Of a stretch of DNA of 8,902 nt, positions 1 through 8,826 are shown piece by piece. Source of the DNA: an uncultured beta proteobacterium (GTDB taxonomy: Bacteria; Pseudomonadota; Gammaproteobacteria; Burkholderiales; Burkholderiaceae_C); NCBI GenBank assembly GCA_903958915.1, contig CAJBVC010000843.1, positions 1 through 8,902 of the forward strand. The letters are read 5' to 3'. Numbering within the stretch: position 1 is the stretch's first letter; each line of letters begins with the position of its first letter. The notes under the pieces are model-generated. The model saw only the letters and a list, made by a program, of their open reading frames with translations. It was not told the origin of the DNA and did no database searches. The translations under genes and the position numbers were made by a program.

Positions 1-2120
<2,120 letters not shown>

Positions 2121-2137
2121 GTATGGTGGCTAACGAT

Positions 2138-2153
2138 TAAAACTGGGATTTTA
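2138..2153. repeat. Short AT inverted repeat TAAAA-N6-TTTTA in hisZ leader
   Basis: Five-base arms TAAAA (2138-2142) and TTTTA (2149-2153) surround a six-base spacer. As RNA the stem would hold only A-U pairs and be very weak, so a DNA-level role or coincidence is more likely than a terminator. It coincides with the candidate -10 box. Confidence 0.25.
2148..2153 (-). promoter_or_regulatory. Candidate -10 box ahead of hisZ-purA
   Basis: On the minus strand the 53-bp gap before hisZ contains TAAAAT, five of six matches to the sigma-70 -10 box. A start about 7 bases downstream would leave a leader of roughly 20 nt before the hisZ ATG. The best -35 match at an 18-bp spacer is CTGAAC, only three of six to TTGACA, so this is a weak or activated promoter at best. 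It could give hisZ-purA expression separate from the hfl genes. The call is inference from sequence only. Confidence 0.3.
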
Positions 2154-2162
2154 CCGGGCCGA

Positions 2163-2184
2163 TGACCCAAAGTTCAGGGGGTCA
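2163..2184. repeat. Inverted repeat TGACCC-N10-GGGTCA between DUF2065 gene and hisZ
   Basis: Perfect 6-bp arms TGACCC (2163-2168) and GGGTCA (2179-2184) flank a 10-base spacer. The repeat straddles the stop codon of the DUF2065 gene (2174-2176) and sits just upstream of the candidate TAAAAT box. It could be an operator half-site pair or a small RNA hairpin. No run of U follows it directly in the transcribed direction, so it is not a classical terminator. The arms are short and chance occurrence is possible. Confidence 0.35.
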
Positions 2185-2365
2185 GCCACCAAATCATCAG
2201 GACACCACTCAAAATACTGATCAAGGCGAACGAACGTATCTGTCCGTCCTGTAGTTGCAGCAATTGCACGAACATCTTGCGCCAACCTGCAGGTGAGGCA
2301 AAGGGGAAAAGCCCCTCAATAATCAGAACCAGGGCCAACGCGAGCCAAAACGTGTCGGCGTCCAA
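2174..2365 (-). CDS. Small inner-membrane protein, DUF2065 family (YjeT-like)
   Basis: This 63-residue protein has two hydrophobic segments, about residues 5-23 (FWLALALVLIIEGLFPF) and 44-61. A short loop between them carries the family-typical P-x-GWRKMF stretch at 25-32. It resembles E. coli YjeT in length, in the WLALALVL-EGL opening and in its position after hflC and before purA, so it is placed in DUF2065, whose function is not known. The start is TTG at 2363-2365; no in-frame ATG gives the conserved N-terminus. A GAAGAAG stretch at 2372-2378, inside the last hflC codons, could serve as the ribosome site six bases upstream. The start is 3 bp after the hflC stop, indicating a shared transcript and coupled translation. 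A role near HflKC or FtsH is only a guess from location. Confidence 0.88.
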   Translation of the reverse strand: MDADTFWLALALVLIIEGLFPFASPAGWRKMFVQLLQLQDGQIRSFALISILSGVLMIWWLTP

Positions 2366-2368
2366 AGC

Positions 2369-3271
2369 TTACTTCTTCGCTGCCGGTGCTGCTGCACCAC
2401 CGCCCCGGAATACCTTGAAGAACTCCGAGGTTGAGGGGTCCAGTACCATCACATCGCTTTTGCTCCCGAACGAAGCCTTGTAAGCGTCGAGACTTCGGTA
2501 AAACTGGGCAAATTGCGGATCACGACCAAAGGCCTCCGCGTAGATACGGGCCGCCTCGGCGTCACCTTCGCCCTTGATCTTCTGGGCATCACGGTAAGCG
2601 TTGGCAATGGTCACCTCTCTCTGGCGGTCGGCATCGGCACGGATCTTTTCGCCTTCGGCCGCTCCCGTGGATCGCAGTTCATTGGCCACACGCTTGCGCT
2701 CTGCCTCCATACGCCGGTAGACCGACTCGGTGATAGCCTCGACGTAATCGACGCGAGTGATGCGCACGTCCACCACATCCACACCCCAAGGCTTTGCGCC
2801 ACGCACTTTTTCGAGCACTTCGGTCTTGACGTCCGTCATCAGGTCTTCGCGCTTGAGCGACAGCAGTTCTTTCACCGTGCGCTTGTTGATCTCTTCCTGG
2901 AACGCGTTGCGAACAACGCGATTGAGCTGGTTCGCACCCGCTGCTTCATTCAGGCCAACATTGCGAATGTACTCTGATGGTTCAGAAATGCGCCAGCGCA
3001 CATACCAGTCAATCACAACACGCTGCTTTTCCGCAGTCAACATGGGCTCAGTGTCGGTGCTGTCCAAAGTCAGCAGCCGCTTGTCGATGTATGAAACATT
3101 CTGAAAAGGTGGCGGCAACTTGAAGTTCAGACCAGGCTCCGTAATGACCTCCTTGATCTGCCCCAACGCATACACCACACCAAACTGCCGCTGATCGACA
3201 ACAAAAAGCGTCGAGCTCGCGAGTGCCAGCAGCACCAGCAGCGACGAAATAACCAAACCAATCCGGTTCAT
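2369..3271 (-). CDS. hflC: FtsH protease modulator HflC (SPFH/band 7 membrane protein)
   Basis: HflC assembles with HflK into a large periplasmic-facing cage in the inner membrane that surrounds FtsH and modulates its proteolysis of membrane proteins. The 300-residue product has one N-terminal membrane anchor (about 5-25). A band 7/SPFH domain follows, with the FVVDQRQFGVVYALGQIK opening at 23-40, PGLNFKLPPPFQNV at 46-59 and the AWGV-like PWGVDVVDVRITRVD at 161-175. A long charged helix runs about 180-245 (RRMEAERKRVANELRSTG, then GEGDAEAARIYAEAF). The tail is Gly/Ala-rich and ends in two lysines. I start at ATG 3269-3271 rather than the TTG one codon upstream, because AGGAG at 3278-3282 then lies six bases away. 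It begins 9 bp after the hflK stop. Length is close to the usual for HflC. Confidence 0.95.
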   Translation of the reverse strand: MNRIGLVISSLLVLLALASSTLFVVDQRQFGVVYALGQIKEVITEPGLNFKLPPPFQNVSYIDKRLLTLDSTDTEPMLTAEKQRVVIDWYVRWRISEPSEYIRNVGLNEAAGANQLNRVVRNAFQEEINKRTVKELLSLKREDLMTDVKTEVLEKVRGAKPWGVDVVDVRITRVDYVEAITESVYRRMEAERKRVANELRSTGAAEGEKIRADADRQREVTIANAYRDAQKIKGEGDAEAARIYAEAFGRDPQFAQFYRSLDAYKASFGSKSDVMVLDPSTSEFFKVFRGGGAAAPAAKK

Positions 3272-3277
3272 CAAATT

Positions 3278-3282
3278 CTCCT
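3278..3282 (-). promoter_or_regulatory. Ribosome binding site of hflC, overlapping hflK stop
   Basis: AGGAG on the minus strand shares bases with the TAG stop of hflK (3281-3283) and sits six bases before the ATG at 3269-3271, but only three before the TTG at 3272-3274. This decides the hflC start and implies that ribosomes finishing hflK restart on hflC, which would help keep the two subunits in balance. Confidence 0.75.
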
Positions 3283-4681
3283 ACCGAGAGTCACGTTCAC
3301 GCGTGCGCACTGCATCCCTGCCCCGCACATCGTTGGGTAAAACCGTACCAGCAGGCACGTTGGAAGATGCAGGCAAGGACGTGCCACCGCCCAGGGCCAT
3401 TCCATCGACACCCGACCCACCCGTTCCGCTCATTTGCATGATTTTGTCCAAGGGCAGGTACATCAGATTGGATCCCTGGCGGGACTCCACCAGCACCTTG
3501 GTGACGCTGCTGTAAATCTGCTGCATCGCATCAAGGTACATGCGGTCACGCGTTACCTGAGGTGCTTTCTGGTATTCATTAAAGACGGAACGGAACCGCT
3601 GTGCATCGCCCTGAGCCTGCGCCACGACGCGCGCCTTGTAGGCCTCCGCCTCTTCCTTCAGGCGCGACGCGGAACCCACCGCGCGTGGAATCACATCATT
3701 GGCATAGGCCTGCGCTTCGTTCTTGGCCCGCTCACGCTCCTGCCCTGCCTTAAGAACATCGTCAAAAGATGCCTGAACCTGCTCAGGCGGCCGCACCCCA
3801 CCCTGCTGCAAATTAATACCCACAACTTCTATACCCACCTTGTAGCGATCAAGAATGGTCTGCATCATGGCGCGCACGCGCGGCGCGATTTGATCCCGCT
3901 CCTCGGAAAGGGCGGCATCCATCTTCATCTTGCCCAAAACCTCACGCACCGAGGTCTCCGCCGCTTGAACCACAGCCTCGGCCGGGTTTTTGCTCTCGAA
4001 CAGGAAGGCCCGGGCGTCGCTGAGTCGGTACTGCACAGCAAACTTGATGTCCAGAATGTTTTCATCCTGCGTCAGCATGGCGGACTCTTTCAATCCAGTG
4101 GCCTTCAGTACGGTGTCACGCCCGACATCCACCGAGCGAATCTGCGTCACAAAGATCAGCTCATGCCGCTGGATTGGGTACGGCAGGCGCCAGTTGAAAC
4201 CGGCGAGTTCGGTCCTTTTGTACTTTCCAAACTGTGTAATCACCGCCTGCTGACCCTCCTGCACGATGAAGAAGCCCGTGCCCAACCAGATCAACAGCAA
4301 CACACCTACGATGAGTCCGATCCCGACGCCAGCGTTCTTCATATCTGGCTGGAAACCACCCGGGGTGTTGCCATTGCCGCTGTTGCCAGGGGGTCGCCCG
4401 TTCTTTCCAAACAGGGCCCCCAATTTACGGTTGAAATCCCGCCACAACTCGTCGAGGTCAGGTGGGCCCGATTGCGCAGCACCGCGATGGCCTGACCGTG
4501 GCCCACCGTTCTGCGGTGGCGGCGCGCGGTCGCCCTCCGGTTTTACCGGATCCTGAGCACCCGTTTCTGGCTCTTTGTCATCACCTCGACCCCAGCGGGA
4601 ATCGTTCAGGTTAAACATGCGCGCCCACCAGCGCGGCAAACGCAAGCGGGTCATGTCTACAACGCGATTTTGAAATTTCAT
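3281..4681 (-). CDS. hflK: FtsH protease modulator HflK (SPFH/band 7 membrane protein)
   Basis: HflK is the partner of HflC in the FtsH-HflKC complex of the inner membrane. The 466-residue reading has a hydrophilic, Gly/Pro-rich cytoplasmic N-terminus with the conserved GPPDLDELWRDFNRKLGALFG at 72-92. One membrane segment lies at about 118-139, followed by the SPFH domain from IVQEGQQAVITQFGKY (139-154). A helical region includes RPPEQVQASFDDVLKAGQERERAKNEAQAYANDV (297-330), and NLMYLPLDK falls at 405-413. E. coli HflK is about 419 residues; the excess here is in both ends. The ATG at 4679-4681 has an AAGAG seven bases upstream. An alternative ATG at codon 22 (4616-4618) gives MFNLNDSRWGRG, nearer the usual N-terminus. 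hflX ends 34 bp upstream and hflC follows after 9 bp. Confidence 0.94.
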   Translation of the reverse strand: MKFQNRVVDMTRLRLPRWWARMFNLNDSRWGRGDDKEPETGAQDPVKPEGDRAPPPQNGGPRSGHRGAAQSGPPDLDELWRDFNRKLGALFGKNGRPPGNSGNGNTPGGFQPDMKNAGVGIGLIVGVLLLIWLGTGFFIVQEGQQAVITQFGKYKRTELAGFNWRLPYPIQRHELIFVTQIRSVDVGRDTVLKATGLKESAMLTQDENILDIKFAVQYRLSDARAFLFESKNPAEAVVQAAETSVREVLGKMKMDAALSEERDQIAPRVRAMMQTILDRYKVGIEVVGINLQQGGVRPPEQVQASFDDVLKAGQERERAKNEAQAYANDVIPRAVGSASRLKEEAEAYKARVVAQAQGDAQRFRSVFNEYQKAPQVTRDRMYLDAMQQIYSSVTKVLVESRQGSNLMYLPLDKIMQMSGTGGSGVDGMALGGGTSLPASSNVPAGTVLPNDVRGRDAVRTRERDSR

Positions 4682-4715
4682 TTGTCAACTCTTGAAGCTC
4701 GATACCCGATTGTGC

Positions 4716-5891
4716 CTAATCGCCGAAGGCACTTGCGAACCCCGGGTTTTCCCGAGGAATTTGTGTGCCAGGTGACTCTGCCATCGCAATCCGTGCCAAT
4801 TGCTCCCGCAGAGCGGCAACGCCCGCCAGCGTCTTGGCACTCACAAACAGCCGAGGCGTCTGAACACCATCGACCTCAAATTGGTCTTGAAGCCGCAGAG
4901 GCTGCAATTCTGGCGCCAGCGCATCCGTCTTGTTAAACACCAGCAGCTGCGGAATCTCATGGGCACCGATTTCCACCAACACTTTTTGTACTTCCTTGAT
5001 TTGCTCGGCAAACGATGGATTGGACGCATCGACCACATGCAGTAGCAAATCCGCATCAATGGCTTCCTGCAAAGTGGCCTGAAATGCATCGACAAGTCCA
5101 TGCGGCAAGTCGCGGATGAATCCTACCGTGTCAGATAGTGACACGGTCCTGCCGGCCTCGCCAAGGTAGAGTTGGCGCGTCGTCGTATCGAGCGTTGCGA
5201 ACAGTTGGTCAGCGGCATAAGCGCGCGCTTTCACGAGTGCGTTGAAAAGCGTGGACTTGCCGGCGTTGGTGTAGCCAATGATGGAAATATTGAACGCATC
5301 ACGCCGCACGCGTTGTCGGCGTTGGGTTTGTCGCTGCCGCTTGACTTTACCCAAACGCTCTTTAGTCCGTTTGATGTTTTCACTGATCATTCGGCGGTCA
5401 AGCTCAATTTGTGTCTCGCCTGGACCGCCACGGTTGCCAATGCCCCCGCGCTGACGCTCCAGGTGCGACCAGCGCCGCACCAATCGGGTGCTGAGATACT
5501 GCAAACGTGCCAACTCCACCTGCAACTTGCCCTCGTGACTACGTGCACGTTGGGCGAAAATTTCGAGGATCAAGAATGTGCGATCGTTGACCGGCAGTTC
5601 AAGATGCCGCTCAAGGTTGCGCTGTTGACCAGGACTGAGGCTCTGGTCGAACAGTACTTCCTGCGCACCCGTCTGACCCGCCAAAAGCTTGATTTCTTCC
5701 GCTTTGCCCGTGCCAACGAACAATGCCGCGTCGGGAGCACGTCGTTTGCAAGTCACGCGACAAACGGGTTGCATGCCCGCAGTTTGCGCCAACAGGCCCA
5801 ACTCTTCGAGTTCCTGGTCGAAATTGGGCTCACCAAAATCAACCCCGACGAGCAAGGTTGGGACAGAATTGGGGGTTTTGGATGTGTTCAA
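4716..5891 (-). CDS. hflX: GTPase HflX, ribosome-splitting/rescue factor
   Basis: HflX is a GTPase of the Obg-HflX group that binds 50S and splits stalled 70S ribosomes, notably under heat stress in E. coli. The 391-residue product has the N-terminal HflX domain (about 12-130, with VGTGKAEEI at 59-67 and DQSLSPGQQRNLE at 82-94). The GGIGNRGGPGETQIE signature falls at 149-163, and a strongly basic helical linker (KRTKERLGKVKRQRQTQRR) at about 174-192. The G domain shows G1 GYTNAGKST at 206-214, G3 DTVG at 254-257, G4 NKTD at 320-323 and G5 SAK at 351-353. All GTP-binding motifs look intact. The start is TTG at 5889-5891; no in-frame ATG or GTG was found that would give the family N-terminus. 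A GGAG at 5903-5906 is 11 bases away, longer than ideal, so the start is less sure than the gene. hfq ends 52 bp upstream. Confidence 0.95.
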   Translation of the reverse strand: MNTSKTPNSVPTLLVGVDFGEPNFDQELEELGLLAQTAGMQPVCRVTCKRRAPDAALFVGTGKAEEIKLLAGQTGAQEVLFDQSLSPGQQRNLERHLELPVNDRTFLILEIFAQRARSHEGKLQVELARLQYLSTRLVRRWSHLERQRGGIGNRGGPGETQIELDRRMISENIKRTKERLGKVKRQRQTQRRQRVRRDAFNISIIGYTNAGKSTLFNALVKARAYAADQLFATLDTTTRQLYLGEAGRTVSLSDTVGFIRDLPHGLVDAFQATLQEAIDADLLLHVVDASNPSFAEQIKEVQKVLVEIGAHEIPQLLVFNKTDALAPELQPLRLQDQFEVDGVQTPRLFVSAKTLAGVAALREQLARIAMAESPGTQIPRENPGFASAFGD

Positions 5892-5943
5892 GTCGAGAGA
5901 AGCTCCGCAATCCCCACCAAACAGGCAGGGACACTTGGCACGA

Positions 5944-6192
5944 TCACGTTGCGGGAGGCTGATCGCTGTCGGCTGGCGTCAAATTCACCGCACGCCCGGG
6001 GACAATGGTTGAAATAGCGTGCTTATAGACCATCTGTGTGACCGTATTGCGCAACAACACTACGTACTGATCGAAAGACTCGACCTGCCCTTGAAGTTTG
6101 ATGCCGTTCACGAGGTAAATGGATACCGGGACATGTTCTCTGCGCAGTGCGTTGAGAAATGGATCTTGCAGTAACTGCCCTTTGTTGCTCAC
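5944..6192 (-). CDS. hfq: RNA chaperone Hfq
   Basis: Hfq forms a hexameric ring that binds small RNAs and A-rich mRNA stretches and promotes their pairing. The 82-residue protein begins [16 protein letters not shown], as in other betaproteobacteria. It has Sm1 at about 30-50 ([21 protein letters not shown]) and the Sm2 motif YKHAISTI at 56-63. Proximal-face residues Gln9, Gln42 and Lys57-His58 are present, with Tyr43 where E. coli has Phe42. The rim reads RREH at 17-20 instead of E. coli RRER. The C-terminal tail after Sm2 is short and acidic ([11 protein letters not shown]), much shorter than in E. coli (102 residues total). The start is GTG at 6190-6192, chosen because GGAG lies six bases upstream and the protein matches the family there; the same frame stays open to an ATG at 6240. 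It lies between der and hflX, as part of the conserved hfq-hflX-hflK-hflC block. Confidence 0.97.
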   Translation of the reverse strand: MSNKGQLLQDPFLNALRREHVPVSIYLVNGIKLQGQVESFDQYVVLLRNTVTQMVYKHAISTIVPGRAVNLTPADSDQPPAT

Positions 6193-6325
6193 GATATTCT
6201 CCGTGTTCAGAAAATTGAATGGGTCCTGACGATACCACATGAATGCGGTTCACTTTCAGGCGGGTCCTGTAACCAACGCAAAGTAGTGGGGAATAAGGTC
6301 GAGTTTGGATGCCGACACCCAATAA
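6193..6325 (-). other. 133-bp der-hfq intergenic leader, possible hfq promoter region
   Basis: This is the longest gap in the window and the likeliest place for an hfq promoter or for control of hfq mRNA. Reading the minus strand I find no strong -35/-10 pair; the best is a TATCGT hexamer about 30 bases before the ribosome site, with a poor TGAAAG partner 18 bp upstream. There is no hairpin followed by a T run, so der transcripts probably read through into hfq. A CAGG-N5-CCTG mini-hairpin is present but weak. Confidence 0.3.
6199..6202 (-). promoter_or_regulatory. Ribosome binding site fixing the GTG start of hfq
   Basis: GGAG on the minus strand ends six bases before the GTG at 6190-6192, an optimal distance. 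The upstream in-frame ATG at 6238-6240 has no comparable site, so the 16-residue N-terminal extension it would add is unlikely. Confidence 0.7.
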
Positions 6326-7666
6326 TCAATCGCCTTCCTTGTTCGCGTACGGATTTTGAGAGGTCTTCATCTCGATCCGAAGCGGTGTACCCACCAGATC
6401 AAACTCCTTGCGAAAGCGCCCCTCGAGAAAGCGCTTGTAAGACTCAGTGACATGTTCCAGGGAATTCCCGTGAATCACGATGATGGGCGGATTCATGCCA
6501 CCCTGGTGGGCATACCGAAGTTTGGGTCGGTACATGCCAGACTTCTTCGGTGTCTGGAATTGCACCGCTTCCAGCAATAGTCGGGTCAGCACCGGTGTGG
6601 ACATTTTGCAGTTTGCCGCCCGATAGGCTTGCGCGATGGAATCCCACAGGGGTCCCAGTCCTTGGCGCTTCTGCGCAGATATCAGGTGCAAGGCGGCAAA
6701 CTTCAGGAACCCCAGACGGGTCTCCAGGGAACGCTTCACCAGTTCTCGCTGGTATTCGTCGATCGCGTCCCACTTGTTGACGGCAACCACCACGGCGCGA
6801 CCGGACTCCAGAATGTAACCGGCGATGTGGGCATCCTGGTCGGTCACCCCCTGTGTGGCATCGATCAGCAGCAACACCACGCTGGCAGACTCGATGGCTT
6901 GCAATGTCTTGACCACAGAAAATTTCTCGATGGCCTCAAACACACGACCCTTGCGTCGAAGACCCGCTGTATCCACCAACTCAAATTTCTGGCCGTTACG
7001 CTCGAATGGTACTGAAATGGCATCGCGCGTCGTGCCCGGAAGATCAAAAGCCACCAGCCGTTCCTCGCCCAGCCAGGTATTTATCAAGGTGGACTTGCCC
7101 ACGTTGGGACGCCCCGCCACCGCAAGCTTGATGACTCCGGGGTCCTCTGCGGCATCCACTGCTTCACCATCGACCGCAAGTGGATCCAACGCCAGTTCTA
7201 CCAGTGCACGGATACCCTGGCCGTGCGCCGCAGAAATCGGAAACACTTCGCCCAGACCCAACTCAAAGAATTCGCCCAGTTGGATGCCCTGTGTCATGCC
7301 CTCGGATTTATTGGCAACCAGAACGCAAGGTTTACCCAGTTTACGCAGGTACTTTGCTATGTCGTGGTCCTGTGCCGAGATCCCGGCCCGTGCGTCGACA
7401 ACAAAGAAAACGACGTCCGCCTCAGTCACAGCCTGCCGTGTTTGCTTGGCCATTTCCTTGTAGATTCCGCTGACCGCATCCGGCTCGAACCCCCCGGTGT
7501 CGATCACGATAAATTCATGGCTTCCCTGCTTGCCAGCACCGTAATGACGATCACGCGTCAGGCCTGCAAAATCGGCCACAATCGCATCCCTGGTCTTCGT
7601 CAACCGGTTGAACAGCGTTGACTTGCCAACATTGGGACGACCCACCAGAGCAATTACGGGTTTCAT
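6326..7666 (-). CDS. der: Ribosome biogenesis GTPase Der (EngA), double GTPase
   Basis: Der acts in late assembly of the 50S ribosomal subunit. The 446-residue protein has two tandem G domains and a C-terminal KH-like domain. Domain 1 shows GRPNVGKST at 9-17, DTGG at 56-59, NKSE at 119-122 and SA at 145-146. Domain 2 shows GRPNVGKST at 185-193, a LPGTTRD switch at 209-215, DTAG at 232-235, NKWD at 297-300 and SA at 330-331. The KH-like part runs about 355-446 with [21 protein letters not shown] at 370-390. Length is near the usual for proteobacterial Der. In domain 1 the G4 motif ends in Glu rather than Asp; to my knowledge this also occurs in related betaproteobacteria. The ATG at 7664-7666 is 20 bp after the bamB stop and lacks a good ribosome site (only GGAA, about 13 bases away), so coupling to bamB is plausible. 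Confidence 0.97.
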   Translation of the reverse strand: MKPVIALVGRPNVGKSTLFNRLTKTRDAIVADFAGLTRDRHYGAGKQGSHEFIVIDTGGFEPDAVSGIYKEMAKQTRQAVTEADVVFFVVDARAGISAQDHDIAKYLRKLGKPCVLVANKSEGMTQGIQLGEFFELGLGEVFPISAAHGQGIRALVELALDPLAVDGEAVDAAEDPGVIKLAVAGRPNVGKSTLINTWLGEERLVAFDLPGTTRDAISVPFERNGQKFELVDTAGLRRKGRVFEAIEKFSVVKTLQAIESASVVLLLIDATQGVTDQDAHIAGYILESGRAVVVAVNKWDAIDEYQRELVKRSLETRLGFLKFAALHLISAQKRQGLGPLWDSIAQAYRAANCKMSTPVLTRLLLEAVQFQTPKKSGMYRPKLRYAHQGGMNPPIIVIHGNSLEHVTESYKRFLEGRFRKEFDLVGTPLRIEMKTSQNPYANKEGD

Positions 7667-7686
7667 GGTGGGACGGTAGTTCCGCG

Positions 7687-8826
7687 TTACTCGGGCCGTA
7701 GGCCGTAGATAGAGCCGCGCTGCGTAACGACGACCAGGGTTGAGCCGACCAGAACCGGTGCCACCACCAGCGGCGAACCGTCGGTATTCATGCGATTCAG
7801 TAGGGATCCGTCCTTGCGCGACATAAAGTGCAGAATGCCCGCTTCATCCCCAATGACCAATGCAGGGCCGACGAGCAGCGGCGTAGTCAGCGACCTGAAT
7901 CGCAGACGCTCCGACGACCACAGACGCTCACCATCCGCACGCCGCCAGGCCAGCACCTTGCCATCACTCTCGGTACCAAAAATCTCCATGTTGTCGCCGG
8001 TGAGTCCGGTAGCACCGTAGGCGACCTTGCTCCATAGCAGGCTGCCCTTGACCCCATCGACGCAGCCAACCGATGACTGAAATGCACGTACACACACCTG
8101 ACTACTCTCCCTGGCAACACCCGAAACCAGATCCACCAGACGCTCTACATCGTTGGTTGCACGGCTGGTCCCGACCGCGACGTCCCAACGCGCATTGCCG
8201 TTTTGCGGGTTCATCCCCACCAGACGCCCGCCCAAACCGGCCACCAGTGTGTCACCGATGGCCATAAGCGTCCCGGATTGCCCAAGCACCAGTGGGTCGC
8301 CTGCGCGTTGCTGCTGCCACAACTTGCGGCCCGATGCTGCATCAAATGCCGCGACGGATCGATCAACGGACAATACAAAAACACGGGCACCCGCGACCAG
8401 AGGCGCCGTCAGGGTGAGTGCCTGCAGTTTTTGCCGCCAGATTTCACGCCCGGCGTCCATGGCAATCACTTCGTTGGCACGACTCACCACTGCCGCATAG
8501 CGACCATCACTGCCGACACCCGCAGCCAACTTGGCACCTAAAGCGACGCGCCAAACATCACCGCCAGTGCGGGCATCGAGTTCCGCAACGACCCCGTCGG
8601 AGCCAGCAACAAATATCGAGTTACCGACGACTCGAATGTCCAGTGGATACTGCACACTTCCAATGGTTGCATTCCAGACGGTCCGCACTCCCATCGTGGC
8701 GGGGTTTGGACCCAATTCCACCGGCTTGGCCTTCTCCGGACCCGAACAAGCCAACAATCCGCCCGCCAGTGCCACCAGCGCCGCAGCGCGCAGCGTGCGT
8801 GTAAAACCCAATGCAAATTGCTTCAC
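7687..8826 (-). CDS. bamB: Outer membrane assembly lipoprotein BamB
   Basis: BamB is the beta-propeller lipoprotein of the BAM complex, which folds beta-barrel proteins into the outer membrane; it binds BamA in the periplasm. The 379-residue product starts with a lipoprotein signal peptide (basic [13 protein letters not shown], hydrophobic core, lipobox LLAC with Cys27). Ser28 at the +2 position fits outer-membrane sorting. PQQ-type propeller repeats follow, recognisable by their D-x-x-x-G-x-x-x-W or related ends near 84-92 (DARTGGDVW), 162-170 (DAASGRKLW), 206-214, 258-265 and 297-303, and the chain closes with SIYGLRPE. The [12 protein letters not shown] stretch at 225-236 sits where the BamA-contacting loop of E. 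coli BamB lies. Cys245 and Cys255 are close enough to form a disulfide. The start is GTG at 8824-8826, with GGAAGGG five bases upstream, overlapping the stop of the preceding gene. der follows 20 bp later. Confidence 0.96.
   Translation of the reverse strand: MKQFALGFTRTLRAAALVALAGGLLACSGPEKAKPVELGPNPATMGVRTVWNATIGSVQYPLDIRVVGNSIFVAGSDGVVAELDARTGGDVWRVALGAKLAAGVGSDGRYAAVVSRANEVIAMDAGREIWRQKLQALTLTAPLVAGARVFVLSVDRSVAAFDAASGRKLWQQQRAGDPLVLGQSGTLMAIGDTLVAGLGGRLVGMNPQNGNARWDVAVGTSRATNDVERLVDLVSGVARESSQVCVRAFQSSVGCVDGVKGSLLWSKVAYGATGLTGDNMEIFGTESDGKVLAWRRADGERLWSSERLRFRSLTTPLLVGPALVIGDEAGILHFMSRKDGSLLNRMNTDGSPLVVAPVLVGSTLVVVTQRGSIYGLRPE

Noticed and set aside
2163..2184. Rho-independent terminator between the DUF2065 gene and hisZ
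   Set aside because: The inverted repeat has only 6-bp arms, a 10-base loop and no T run following it in the transcribed direction.
3272..3274. TTG as the hflC start
   Set aside because: It is only three bases from the AGGAG site; the ATG immediately after has proper spacing.
3434..4495. 353-codon open frame on the plus strand
   Set aside because: It lies wholly antisense to hflK, whose protein is clearly recognisable. The translation shows no family resemblance and looks like a shadow frame of moderately GC-rich coding DNA.
5935..5953. Sigma-54-like TTGGCACG...TTGC on the plus strand in the hfq-hflX gap
   Set aside because: The GG and GC elements are 12 bases apart instead of the required 10, and it would point antisense into hfq.
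5172..6017. 281-codon open frame on the plus strand over hflX and the end of hfq
   Set aside because: It is antisense to two well-supported genes, has no recognisable domain, and reads as complement-strand noise.
6190..6240. Tandem duplication of the Hfq N-terminus (QDPF repeated upstream)
   Set aside because: Only four residues match, the DNA around them differs, and the upstream copy precedes the real start codon.
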